Assembly: GCF_023078375.1 (NCBI RefSeq)
Contig: NZ_CP095555.1
Span: forward strand, 124,001-188,000
Source: Roseomonas gilardii subsp. gilardii
GTDB lineage: Bacteria > Pseudomonadota > Alphaproteobacteria > Acetobacterales > Acetobacteraceae
Direction: 5' to 3'
DNA length: 64,000 nt
A program made the position numbers and the translations under genes. Below the pieces are notes generated by a model. The model saw only the letters and a program-made list of their open reading frames with translations. It did no database searches and was not told the DNA's origin. Below, piece by piece: positions 52,965-61,618 of this stretch; the stretch's first letter is position 1; every line of letters starts with the position of its first letter.

Positions 52965-54192
52965 TCAGAAGCGTTGTGGAGAGAAGGAGGAGATGTCCAC
53001 GGGCAAGGGCGCGCCTGTCAGCAGATCAGCAACGATGCGTGCCGTTCCCACGGATTGCGTCAGGCCCAGATGGCCGTGACCGAAGGCGTGGATGATCCGT
53101 CGATCGCCCCTGGCCAAGCCGAGAGCCGGCAGGCTGTCGGGCAGTGAGGGGCGAAAGCCCATCCACCGGGTGCCACCAGCGGTCTTCAGTCCGGGGAGGA
53201 AGGTCTCGGCTTTTGCCAGCATCGCCTCGGCACGCTTGAAGTTCGGCGCGAGCTTCAGCCCGCCGAGCTCGACAGCACCGCCGACCCGGATACCGGTAGA
53301 AAGGCGGGAGACGACGAAGCCGTGCTCGCCGAAGGTGACCTGGCAGCGCAGGTCCAGGGCATCGGGCGGTAGGGTGGTATTGTAGCCGCGCTCCGTTTCC
53401 AGGGGAATCCGCTCCCCAATGGTCTTCGCGATGTGGTGCGAGAAGGCCCCGGCTGCGAGCACCACCCTGTCGCCGCTGAACACACGATCGCCGATCGCCT
53501 CGATGCCAGCGTCGGTCGGTTGCAGGGTCCGGATCTCGGCGATCTCGATCCGGCCGCCCCGCGCCCGGAAGTGATCGGCCAGCGCCAGGGTGTAGAGCTT
53601 CGGATCGGCGATGGAATACCATCCAGGGGTGAAGGTGCCGTGGGTGAAGCGCGGCGCAAGACCGGGCTGTAGGTCAGCCATCTCAGTGGCGTTCAGGTGC
53701 CGGAAGTCGATACCATGCTGGGCGCGCCACCCACCCGGGCAGGGAGGCGCGAAACTGAGCTTCGCCCTCGTAGACTTCCAGGTTTCCGTCCTCACGCAAC
53801 ATATGCGCCGTGCCAGTCTGCGATAGGAAGTTCCTGAGCTCGGCCTTCGAGAGGTCCATCATCGCCGTTTGTGCGGCGACCGAAGCTGCGACCCGGTCCG
53901 GGGCGCAGGCGCGCACGAAGCGCAGGAGCCATGGCATCATCTGCAGGGCATAGGCCGGCGGCAGGCTGAGCGGACCAAGCGGATCGAGCAGCCACTTCGG
54001 TGCCTTCAGGAAGATTCGGGGCGAGGCAAGCGGGAAGATATCGGTGAAGGCGAAGGCCCCCGCATTGCCCGCCGACGCGCCTGCCGCCGGGCCGTCACGA
54101 TCGATCACCGTAACCGGCAAACCTCGCGCCTGCGCGGCGATCGCAGCCGAGAGGCCCACCACTCCCGCACCGATGACGATAACCCGTTCCAT
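52965..54192 (-). pseudogene. FAD-dependent D-amino-acid (D-hydroxyproline) dehydrogenase, frameshifted
   Basis: ATG 54192 opens with the FAD motif VIVIGAGVVGLSAAIAAQAR and runs as a DadA-like flavoprotein to EGEAQFRASLPGW. It then leaves frame. The homology continues in another frame as WRAQHGIDFRHLNATEMADL, through SGDRVVLAAGAFSHH and RWMGFRPSLPDSLPALG to FGHGHLGLTQSVGTARIVAD at a normal end. The break is a 4-base tandem duplication (CCCA on the plus strand, about 53730-53737). Removing it gives one protein of about 405 residues. It would oxidise the D-epimer made by the neighbouring epimerase. Confidence 0.82.
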
Positions 54193-54678
54193 CTCGACCT
54201 CAATGCTCCACGATGAGGAACTGCCGCCGCCCAGACCCCGTCATCCTGACTGACGTATCACCGGGTCATGGCCCCGAACGTGGTCAGACAAACGAGCGGA
54301 TGCAGCAGCCGATAGGTCAGCAGCAGGTCATTCGGGTGGTAACGCAACAGGACGAAACTGGTGCGGAACGTCCCACCGCGCCAGAGAGCGTAGCCTTTGT
54401 GGAGCGGGCTTGGTTATACGTGGTCTGGATCCTGCCATGACGGCTTCTACCTTTGGTGCCTCCTCAGCCTCTCGCAGGCCGCCGGCGGGTTCATGCACCT
54501 CAACATGGCTCAGACGGTGGAAGCAGGCACTTTCCAGGCCCTGTCGGGGGTCATGGACAAGTAGCTTTCCGCACAGACAAAGGTACTGGATCAGACGCAA
54601 CCGGCCCTCAACCCTCCCCGCGCCCGAGCGCCGCCGCGACACAGCTCTCCGTCAGGCGCGGATGTCAGCAGCACCGTA
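54193..54678. other. intergenic region, no gene recognised
   Basis: 486 bases between the D-amino-acid oxidase pseudogene and the truncated GntR. Short open frames exist on both strands. None has a ribosome-binding site or family I recognise, and no RNA gene or IS end was seen. It may be the scar of a deletion that also removed the regulator's neighbours. Confidence 0.35.
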
Positions 54679-55068
54679 TTACGGGGCGGCGTCTTTCCTG
54701 GCCTGCGTATTGTTCTTCGCCTGAAACCTCCGCAGCACCTCTCCCGCGAAGATCACATGCTCACGCATCAGCGCTTCCGCGCGTTCTGCATCGCGATTGG
54801 CGATGGCGAGGACCACGCGGTGATGATCATCATGTGAACGCTTCATGATGTCATAATCTTCCCAGATGAACAGGCGGTCGGAAGCCAGGGGCACGTTCTG
54901 TGTCTGCCGCACGAAGCTGTTGAGCCAACCATTGCCGGCGGCATCGAGGATCGTCTCATGAAACTCGACATTCATGGCGCGATAGGGCGGCAGCCCTTCC
55001 AGTGTCAGCCTGCCTGCCGCCAACACGTCATCACCACGACGCAGGCAGTCGCGCAGCCGCCACCGCAA
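54679..55068 (-). pseudogene. GntR-family (FCD) regulator lacking its DNA-binding domain
   Basis: 129 codons cover the later part of an FCD effector domain: NVEFHETILDAAGNGWLNSF, HDDHHRVVLAIANRDAERAE, ALMREHVIFAGEVLRRFQAK. The N-terminal winged HTH and first FCD helices are missing. Immediately upstream (minus strand) is unrelated sequence ending at a glycosyltransferase gene. It cannot bind DNA as a normal regulator. Its place beside the hydroxyproline genes suggests it once controlled them (inference). Confidence 0.7.
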
Positions 55069-55126
55069 ACCAGGACATCAACGGCTATGGCAGTCGACAG
55101 GATCATTCCCAGCTTGCTTTTAGCGC

Positions 55127-56191
55127 TCAGGAGATGGGAACGAGAGCGGCGCGGAGGAGCGACTTGCACCGCCCCCAGGACCAGCCCTCCGCATGATCGC
55201 GACATGCCGAACGATCCACGGCGAGCGCATCGAGACACGCGATGCGGAGATCCTCGTTCATGGCGCCAACGGGCGCGGCCGCTCCGCCCAGCACATCCAG
55301 GGGTCCGGGCACCGGGAAAGCGGCGACAGGCGTGCCGCTCGCCAGAGCCTCCAGCATCACCAGGCCAAAAGTGTCGGTGCGTGAGGGGAAGACCAGGACA
55401 TCCGCATCCGCGTAGCAGGCCGCCAGCGACTCACCGTGCTTCTGGCCCAGAAAATGCACATCCGGGAAGCGTGCCTGGAGTGCCCCGCGCCTCGGTCCGT
55501 CGCCCACCACCACCTTCGACCCCGGAAGATCGAGGTTCAGGAAAGCCTCGATGTTCTTTTCCACCGCCACCCGGCCGCAGCAGGCGAAGACCGGTCGTTC
55601 GAGCCCGGCATAGGGGGCATGCGGGCCACCCCGCAGCTCAGGCCGGAAGCGTTCCAGATCCACCCCCCGCGTCCAGAGCTGGAGGTTGCGGAAGCCACGC
55701 CCCTCCATCTCCCGCAACAGGGACGGTGTCGCGGCCAGGGTGCCGGCCGAAGCCGCATGGAAGCGGCGCAGGATGGCCCAGGACCAGCCCGGCGGCACGC
55801 GAGCCCGCAGATGCAGGTAATCCGGGAAGCGGGTGTGGAAGGAGGTCGTGAAGGGCCAGCCGCGACGCCGGCAGACCGCCCGCATCATCCAGCCCAGCGG
55901 TCCCTCCGTGGCGATATGGATGGTCTGCGGCCGGAAGGCCCGCACCCGGGCTTCGACCGCGGCACGGGAGACACAGGCGAGCCGGATTTCCGGATAGGAG
56001 GGCATGGGCAGGGAAACGAAGCGATCGGGGCCAAGGATCTCGACCACATCGCCATCGCCGCGCAGAAGGTCGGCGACGGTCCGCAATGTCCGCACGACCC
56101 CGTTCACCTGCGGTTCCCAGGCATCCGAAACGATCAGGATACGGGCAGGCGTCTCGGGTAGCAGGTTCGGCGCCCCTGCCATGCCCCGCAT
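55127..56191 (-). CDS. glycosyltransferase family 4 (GT-B) protein
   Basis: 354 residues from ATG 56191, which overlaps the preceding TGA by one base (TGATG). GT4 features are DAWEPQVNGVVRTLRTVADL (donor-site start), FTTSFHTRFPDYLHLRARVP, PVFACCGRVAVEKNIEAFLN, and the acceptor block YADADVLVFPSRTDTFGLVM then LEALASGTPVAAF with the E-x7-E catalytic pair. It resembles alpha-mannosyl- or glucuronosyltransferases that glycosylate membrane lipids. It is coupled to an LpxH-like phosphatase gene, so an envelope-lipid role is likely. Confidence 0.88.
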   Translation of the reverse strand: MRGMAGAPNLLPETPARILIVSDAWEPQVNGVVRTLRTVADLLRGDGDVVEILGPDRFVSLPMPSYPEIRLACVSRAAVEARVRAFRPQTIHIATEGPLGWMMRAVCRRRGWPFTTSFHTRFPDYLHLRARVPPGWSWAILRRFHAASAGTLAATPSLLREMEGRGFRNLQLWTRGVDLERFRPELRGGPHAPYAGLERPVFACCGRVAVEKNIEAFLNLDLPGSKVVVGDGPRRGALQARFPDVHFLGQKHGESLAACYADADVLVFPSRTDTFGLVMLEALASGTPVAAFPVPGPLDVLGGAAAPVGAMNEDLRIACLDALAVDRSACRDHAEGWSWGRCKSLLRAALVPIS

Positions 56192-56982
56192 CAGGCGGAT
56201 ACCGGCTGCGCCGTTGGCGTGGCCAGGCGTTGGCGCGCGGAACAATCCAGCAGTTCGAAGCGTCCGTCGGGATGCTCGACCAGGGCGGTGCAGGATTCCA
56301 CCCAGTCGCCCGTGTTCATGTAGATGACGCCGCCGATGTCGCGCATCTCGGCATGGTGGATATGGCCGCAGATGACGCCGTCATAGCCACCGCGGATCGC
56401 CTCATGCGCCAGCGCTTCCTCGAAGCGGTCGATGGCCTTGACCGCCTCCTTCACGCGCCGCTTGAGCCATTGCGACAGCGACCAGTAGGGATAGCCCATC
56501 CGCCGCCGGGCTGTGTTGAACCAGCGGTTCAGCAGCAGCGCCGCGTCATAGGCCCAATCCCCGAGATGAGCCAGCAGCGGCCAGTAGCGCACCACGCTGT
56601 CGAACTCGTCGCCATGCATCACCAGCAGCCGGCGGCCATCGGCGGTCACGTGCTCCGCCTGCGCCACGAGGTGGATGCCGGCGACCTCCAGCCCCACCCA
56701 GTCGCGGAACATCTCGTCATGGTTGCCGGGGATATAGAGGATCTCGACGCCTTCGCGCGCCCGGCGCAGCAGCAGGCGGATCACCTCGTCATGTCGGGCG
56801 TCCCAGTACCAGGACTTGCGCAGGCGCCAGCCATCCACGATGTCGCCCACCAGCACGATCCGCCCGCAATCCACGCCGCCCAGGAAATCCAGCAGCAGGT
56901 CTGCCCGGCTGGCGCGCAAGCCGAGATGCAGGTCGGACAGGAACACCGTCCGGTAGTGGCGCCTGACGAAGCTCTGTTGCAT
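56191..56982 (-). CDS. UDP-2,3-diacylglucosamine diphosphatase-like metallophosphoesterase
   Basis: 263 residues of the calcineurin-like phosphoesterase fold. All metal motifs are there: FLSDLHLGL (D-x-H), VLVGDIVDGW (GD-x-x-D), YIPGNHDEMF (GNHD), VMHGDEFD (H-G-D) and ICGHIHHAEM (GH-x-H). It resembles LpxH of lipid A synthesis, but the pairing with a GT4 enzyme and the longer C-terminus also fit related lipid phosphatases seen in alphaproteobacteria. Cytoplasmic, peripheral. It is first gene of a two-gene operon. Confidence 0.87.
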   Translation of the reverse strand: MQQSFVRRHYRTVFLSDLHLGLRASRADLLLDFLGGVDCGRIVLVGDIVDGWRLRKSWYWDARHDEVIRLLLRRAREGVEILYIPGNHDEMFRDWVGLEVAGIHLVAQAEHVTADGRRLLVMHGDEFDSVVRYWPLLAHLGDWAYDAALLLNRWFNTARRRMGYPYWSLSQWLKRRVKEAVKAIDRFEEALAHEAIRGGYDGVICGHIHHAEMRDIGGVIYMNTGDWVESCTALVEHPDGRFELLDCSARQRLATPTAQPVSA

Positions 56983-57125
56983 GCACGGCCCGGCAACCTG
57001 TTTCGTCGCCGGTATAGGGGGCGAGAACCAGGACGGGCGTGAAGATTCCTTGAATGCTGGGAGGCCGGATCGCCCTTGGCAGCATCCGGCCCATGCTCAT
57101 GACCAGCCCCGGAATCAAGGCCGCA

Positions 57126-58145
57126 TCAGGAATGCAGCCTCTTCAACTCCGGACCGGACCGAAGCCGCTCGTCGCCCCGGAAAGCCGTGTCCACAGTGAT
57201 GACGCCACCGACCGCGCGGGAAACGCAGGCGCAGATCCTGCGGCCTTCCTCATGCTGATGGTCGCTGAAGAAGACATCGCGATGATCCACGATGCCCTCG
57301 GCATCCAGCACATCCATCGCGCAGAGCCCGCATTCCCCGCGCCGGCAGTCGGACAGCACCCCGACGCCGCTGGCCTCCAGCGCTTCCAGCATGCTGCTGT
57401 TGGCCGGCACCGGGACCTCGATGCCGAGACGGGGAAGCCGGACGGTGAAAGCCTCGGTCGGATAACGGCCGGAGGAGCCGAAGGTCTCGAAGACCAGCCG
57501 GGCACGCGGACGGCCCGCAGCCGCCCATTCGCGCTTCGCCGCCTCCAGCAGACCGATGGGGCCGCAGATATAGGTCTCCGCGTCGGGTCCAAGCGAGGAG
57601 AAGGCCTGCCTCAGATCGGCCCTTCGCCCTTCGGCCTCGCTGAAGACCTCAAGATTCCCGCCGAGCTCCGCTTCCAGCTCGGCAAGATAGGCCATCTCGG
57701 CGCGGGAGCGCCCGGCATAGAGCATGCGGAAACGCGCACCGCGCCGCCGCAAGGCCGAGGCCATGCCTCGGATCGGCGTGATCCCGATCCCACCGGCAAC
57801 CAGCAGATATTCGGGCGCATCGCCGGAAAGCTGAAAGAAGCTGTCCGGCGCCGTGACCTCCAGCCGCGCCCCGGCCGGCAGCGACCACATGTAGCGCGAG
57901 CCTCCCCTGCCCGGCTCCTCGCGCTTCACGGCAATACGCCAGCAGCCGTCCTGCGGCTGGTCGCCCACGAGCGAATAGCGGCGCAGATCCGTCTTGCCAT
58001 CGACCATCACGCGCACGCAGAGATGGCTGCCGGTGGCATAGGGCGTCGCGCCGCCCTCGGGCGCCAGGGTGAATTCCCGGATGCCCGGCGTCAGGTCACG
58101 CGTGCCGCGAACCACCGCCGTGATCCACTGTCCGTCGAACCGCAT
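57126..58145 (-). CDS. PDR/VanB family oxidoreductase (oxygenase reductase)
   Basis: 339 residues with the three-part phthalate-dioxygenase-reductase layout: FMN domain (RRYSLVGDQPQDGCWRIAVK), NAD domain (LLVAGGIGITPIRGMASALR and YICGPIGLLEAAK) and C-terminal plant-type [2Fe-2S] ferredoxin with SDCRRGECGLCAMDVLDAEG plus the last Cys in RICACVSRAV. It passes electrons from NADH to the Rieske oxygenase encoded upstream. The GntR gene lies between them, 30 bases from this start. Confidence 0.92.
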   Translation of the reverse strand: MRFDGQWITAVVRGTRDLTPGIREFTLAPEGGATPYATGSHLCVRVMVDGKTDLRRYSLVGDQPQDGCWRIAVKREEPGRGGSRYMWSLPAGARLEVTAPDSFFQLSGDAPEYLLVAGGIGITPIRGMASALRRRGARFRMLYAGRSRAEMAYLAELEAELGGNLEVFSEAEGRRADLRQAFSSLGPDAETYICGPIGLLEAAKREWAAAGRPRARLVFETFGSSGRYPTEAFTVRLPRLGIEVPVPANSSMLEALEASGVGVLSDCRRGECGLCAMDVLDAEGIVDHRDVFFSDHQHEEGRRICACVSRAVGGVITVDTAFRGDERLRSGPELKRLHS

Positions 58146-58175
58146 CTTTCTTTCTTCCTCCCCTGCGCCGCCGGC

Positions 58176-58901
58176 TCAGGCCGACAGGCGGCGCTGGATC
58201 AGGGCACCGCCCTGGACCAGATGAAGCTTCCCCTGGCGCAGGGCCAGGGCGAGGTTGCGATGGGCGAGCCGGGCATGCTCCCGCATGATCGCCTCCGCCC
58301 GGGCCCCTTCCCGCAGCGTGATCGCCTCGACCACGCCGCGATGCTGTTCCTGCGCCACGGTGAGGATCACCCGCGCCTCGGGCAGTTCGCCCTGGGCCAT
58401 GACGAAGCCGCTGGGGGAAGCGAAAGGCAGGGCCACCGCCTGCCCGACCTTGCGCGCCAGCACCGGACTGTCCGCCAGTTCCAGCAGGAGCTGGTGGAAG
58501 TGCTCGTTCAGCGTCACGTATTCGGTGAAATCGATCCCGGCCTCCGGCGCGCGCGCCAGGGCGGCGTCGATGCCCTCCAGGATGTCCCGCAGATGCGCCA
58601 ACCCCTCCGGCGAGGCACCGCGCTCGGCCGCGAAGCGCGCCGCCAGTCCTTCCAGCGTGCCGCGGACCTCGATCGCATCGCGGATCTCCTTCTCGCTGAA
58701 GGCCTTCACCATGAAACCGCCGGAAGGGATGGGCTCCAGGAGTCCTTCCTCCGCCAGCCGCGCCAGGGCCGCCCGGACCGGCGTCCGCGAAGCACCCAGC
58801 CGCTCGGCGACACCGTTCTCCGACAGGCGCTCCCCCGGGGGCATGCTGCCGCTGAGGATGACCTCCCGCAGCTTCAGCAGGGCCGCGACGCTCTGCGACA
58901 T
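58176..58901 (-). CDS. GntR family transcriptional regulator (FCD subfamily)
   Basis: 241 residues. The HTH is PGERLSENGVAERLGASRTP then VRAALARLAEEGLLEPIPSG. The FCD domain has EKEIRDAIEVRGTLEGLAAR, LNEHFHQLLLELADSPVLAR and ARAEAIMREHARLAHRNLAL. It starts five bases after the oxygenase stop and precedes the reductase gene, inside the operon. A GTATAC-core palindrome before the oxygenase gene is its probable target. An aromatic acid is a likely ligand (inference). Confidence 0.9.
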   Translation of the reverse strand: MSQSVAALLKLREVILSGSMPPGERLSENGVAERLGASRTPVRAALARLAEEGLLEPIPSGGFMVKAFSEKEIRDAIEVRGTLEGLAARFAAERGASPEGLAHLRDILEGIDAALARAPEAGIDFTEYVTLNEHFHQLLLELADSPVLARKVGQAVALPFASPSGFVMAQGELPEARVILTVAQEQHRGVVEAITLREGARAEAIMREHARLAHRNLALALRQGKLHLVQGGALIQRRLSA

Positions 58902-58906
58902 CGTGG

Positions 58907-59971
58907 CTACTCGGCCGCGACAGGCAGGGAAGGCGTGCCGCCCGTCTCGGCTGCGACCATGCGGTCGATCAGCCGCCGGGCCCAGAGCGCCCCGGCATCG
59001 ATGTTCAGGTTGTAGAAGACATGGTCCGGATGCTCATCGATCGCGCGCTGCTGCGCCTCGACGATGATCTCGTCCTCCCGGAACACCTTGGTGATGGCAT
59101 CGCGGATATCGGTCGTCACGCGCTGCTCGTGGATGCGGTAGTCCCGCACATTGGCCCAGAAATAGTGGCAGGTCTTCTCGGTCGCGGGGGTGATCGTGTT
59201 GATCACGATCATGCTGACCCCCTCCTTGCGGTCCCCCTGCGGCGCGCCGGTCCCGGTGGGGGCCACGCCCACATCGATGGCCACCGTGCAGGGCGCCTCG
59301 AAGCGGATGATCTGCCAGCGGTCCACATGGCCGGGCTTGCCGAGCTGGGCGCGCCAGAAGGGCGGCGGCTCGATATCGACCATCCAGCGCGTGACCGTCG
59401 CCGTCCTCTCGCCATGCGTGACGTCGAAGGGCGCTTCCGCCACCGCATCGTTGCCGATGCTGCTGCCATGGATATAGGTCTCATGAGTCAGGTCCATGAG
59501 ATTGTCCACGATCAGGCGATAGTCGCAGGCGGCGTGGATCACCTTGCCGTCGCCGGCCCAGGCCGGGTCGTGGTTCCAGTGCAGGTCCGGCACCAGCGCC
59601 GGATCGGCCAGGGCCGGGTCGCCCGGCCAGATCCAGACGAAGCGGTGCTTCTCCACCACCGGGAAGGAGCGCACATTCGCGGAAGGATTGATCGTCTCCT
59701 GCGACGGCATGAAGGTGCAGCGCCCCCGCGCGTTGAAACGCAGGCCATGATAGGCACATTGCACCTCGTCGCCCTTGAGCCGTCCCATGGAGAGCGGAAC
59801 GAGGCGATGCCAGCAGGCGTCCTCCAGCGCCACGGCACGGTCGTCCTGCGTGCGATAGAGCACGACCTTCTTGTTGCAGATCGTGCGGGCCAGAAGCTCC
59901 CGCTTCACTTCCGCATCCCAGGCGGCGGCGTACCAGGCATTCAGGGGAAAGGTCGGGGTCTTGTTGCCCAT
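58907..59971 (-). CDS. aromatic ring-hydroxylating oxygenase alpha subunit (VanA-like Rieske)
   Basis: 354 residues from ATG 59971, preceded by GGAGG five bases upstream. The Rieske [2Fe-2S] ligands are Cys53, His55, Cys72 and His75 (CWH and CAYH). The mononuclear iron site is visible in DNLMDLTHETYIHGSS (His, His), with an acidic ligand later. Family knowledge: VanA-type members demethylate methoxylated aromatics such as vanillate. Here CWHRLVPLSMG takes the place of CPHR. The substrate is not fixed. With the reductase two genes on, it forms a two-component mono- or dioxygenase. Confidence 0.9.
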   Translation of the reverse strand: MGNKTPTFPLNAWYAAAWDAEVKRELLARTICNKKVVLYRTQDDRAVALEDACWHRLVPLSMGRLKGDEVQCAYHGLRFNARGRCTFMPSQETINPSANVRSFPVVEKHRFVWIWPGDPALADPALVPDLHWNHDPAWAGDGKVIHAACDYRLIVDNLMDLTHETYIHGSSIGNDAVAEAPFDVTHGERTATVTRWMVDIEPPPFWRAQLGKPGHVDRWQIIRFEAPCTVAIDVGVAPTGTGAPQGDRKEGVSMIVINTITPATEKTCHYFWANVRDYRIHEQRVTTDIRDAITKVFREDEIIVEAQQRAIDEHPDHVFYNLNIDAGALWARRLIDRMVAAETGGTPSLPVAAE

Positions 59972-60003
59972 GGGGGCCTCCACATGGATCGTTTCCTGCC
60001 ATC

Positions 60004-60013
60004 CTGTATACAA
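60004..60013. promoter_or_regulatory. GntR(FCD)-type operator before the Rieske operon
   Basis: CTGTATACAA holds the perfect 8-base palindrome TGTATACA (60005-60012). It lies 33 bases upstream of the oxygenase ATG, in the gap between the Liv ATPase gene and the oxygenase. It shares the GTATAC core with the site at 48664-48675, as expected for FadR-type regulators. Confidence 0.5.
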
Positions 60014-60093
60014 GCTGGATACCAATCCCGACAAGTCTTTTGTCTTCTATATCTCCCGAGGCCGAGGATCGCCCTGCCGCAAAGCCCCGCCCG

Positions 60094-60822
60094 TCACATG
60101 ACGGGCAGGACCACCCCCTTGCGGGATACACCCAGATGCCGCTCCAGGATCTCCGTGTCCGAGCGCAGCACCGCGCTCGGCGCCGCATGCACGATCCGGC
60201 CGCGTTCCAGGATCACCGCGTCATCGGTGACGCCCAGGATCTTCTGCGCGTGCTGTTCCACCAGCAGGGCGGACAGGCCCTCGTCGCGCATGATCCGGCG
60301 CAGGGCTGAAAGCAGCTCATCCACGATGATCGGCGCCAGACCCTCGGTCGGCTCGTCCAGCAGCAGCAGGCGCGGGTTCAGCACGAGGGCCCGCCCCACC
60401 GCCAGCATCTGCTGCTCGCCGCCCGAGAGCTGGTCCCCCATGTTGCGGCGCCGTTCCTCCAGCCGGGGAAACATGCCGAAAACCTTGCGCAGGTCCCAGG
60501 GCCCCGGCCGCGCCACCGCCGTCAGGTTCTCCTCCACGGTCAGGGAGCGGAAGATGTTGCGTTCCTGCGGCACCCAGCCGATGCCGGCCAGGGCGCGCCG
60601 GTCCGGAGACAGGCTGGTGATGTCCTGCCCGCCGAGATGGACCGTTCCACCGAAACGGCGTGTCACGCCGATGATGCTGTTCAGGAGCGTGGTCTTGCCC
60701 ATGCCGTTGCGCCCCAGCACGGCCATGGAGCGGCCTTCGGCGAGGCGCAGCGACACATCGTGCAGCACCGCGGCCTGCCCATAGCCCGCCGCGAGATGCT
60801 CCACCGCCAGGATGTCAGCCAT
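60094..60822 (-). CDS. livF: branched-chain-type ABC transporter ATP-binding protein LivF
   Basis: 242 residues. Walker A GRNGMGKTTLLNSIIG, signature LSGGEQQMLAVGRALVLNPR, Walker B LLLDEPTEGLAPI. The short length and TEGLAP signature identify the LivF member of HAAT transporters. It overlaps livG by eight bases and is the last gene of the Liv operon, just upstream of the Rieske oxygenase operon. The system may thus import an aromatic or other non-amino-acid substrate (inference). Confidence 0.92.
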   Translation of the reverse strand: MADILAVEHLAAGYGQAAVLHDVSLRLAEGRSMAVLGRNGMGKTTLLNSIIGVTRRFGGTVHLGGQDITSLSPDRRALAGIGWVPQERNIFRSLTVEENLTAVARPGPWDLRKVFGMFPRLEERRRNMGDQLSGGEQQMLAVGRALVLNPRLLLLDEPTEGLAPIIVDELLSALRRIMRDEGLSALLVEQHAQKILGVTDDAVILERGRIVHAAPSAVLRSDTEILERHLGVSRKGVVLPVM

Positions 60823-61618
60823 GCTCGCCCTCCCCCAGATAAACCTCCCTCACCCGCGGGTCCGAGGCGACCTCCGCCACGCTGCCCTCCATCAGCACGC
60901 CGCCCAGCACCAGGACCGAGATCCGGTCCGCGAAGCGGAAGACCAGATCCATGTCATGCTCGATCAGCAGCACGGTGACGTCGCCGGGCAGTTCCGCGAT
61001 GCGGTCGAGGATCTCCTCGCGCTCCGCCTCGGGCACCCCGGCGGCCGGCTCGTCCAGCAGCAGCACCCGGGGGCGGCAGGCGATGGCCAGGGCGATCTCC
61101 AGCAGGCGCTGCTGCCCATAGGGCAGGTTGACCACACGCTCCCCCATCACGCCGGCCAGCCGGAACCGTTCGAGGATGGCCACCGCCTCCTCCACCACGG
61201 CGGGCCGGCTGCCCACGGAACGCCACCAGGAACGGCCGCCATAGAGCCGCTGCGAAATGGCCAGGCCCGCCGTTTCCAGCACGGTCATGGCCGGGAAAAG
61301 CTGGTTGATCTGGAAGGTCCGGGCCAGGCCGCGGCGCACGCGCTGGTCCGGGCGCAGGGCCGTGACATCCTCGCCCTCCAGCAGGATCCGGCCCGAACTG
61401 GGGCGGAGCACACCGGTCAGCAGGTTGATGAGCGTCGTCTTGCCCGCCCCGTTCGGGCCGATCAGGGCATGGCGGCTGCCCTGGGCCAGCGAGAGATTGA
61501 CCTCGCGCGTCGCGTGCAGCCCACCGAAATGCCTGTTCAGGCCCAGTGTCTGCAAGGCCGGGACCGGCCTGGAAGCCGCCGCGCCGGGCCCGGGACGATC
61601 CTGCAGCATCGCGCTCAT
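60815..61618 (-). CDS. livG: branched-chain-type ABC transporter ATP-binding protein LivG
   Basis: 267 residues. Walker A GPNGAGKTTLINLLTGVLRP, signature LPYGQQRLLEIALAIACRPR, Walker B LLLDEPAAGVP, H-loop LLIEHDMDLVFRFADRISVL. LYGQ-type signature and the EHDMDLV motif are LivG hallmarks. The first about 20 residues (Pro/Gly-rich) are a lead extension. Overlaps livM stop by four bases. Confidence 0.93.
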   Translation of the reverse strand: MSAMLQDRPGPGAAASRPVPALQTLGLNRHFGGLHATREVNLSLAQGSRHALIGPNGAGKTTLINLLTGVLRPSSGRILLEGEDVTALRPDQRVRRGLARTFQINQLFPAMTVLETAGLAISQRLYGGRSWWRSVGSRPAVVEEAVAILERFRLAGVMGERVVNLPYGQQRLLEIALAIACRPRVLLLDEPAAGVPEAEREEILDRIAELPGDVTVLLIEHDMDLVFRFADRISVLVLGGVLMEGSVAEVASDPRVREVYLGEGEHG

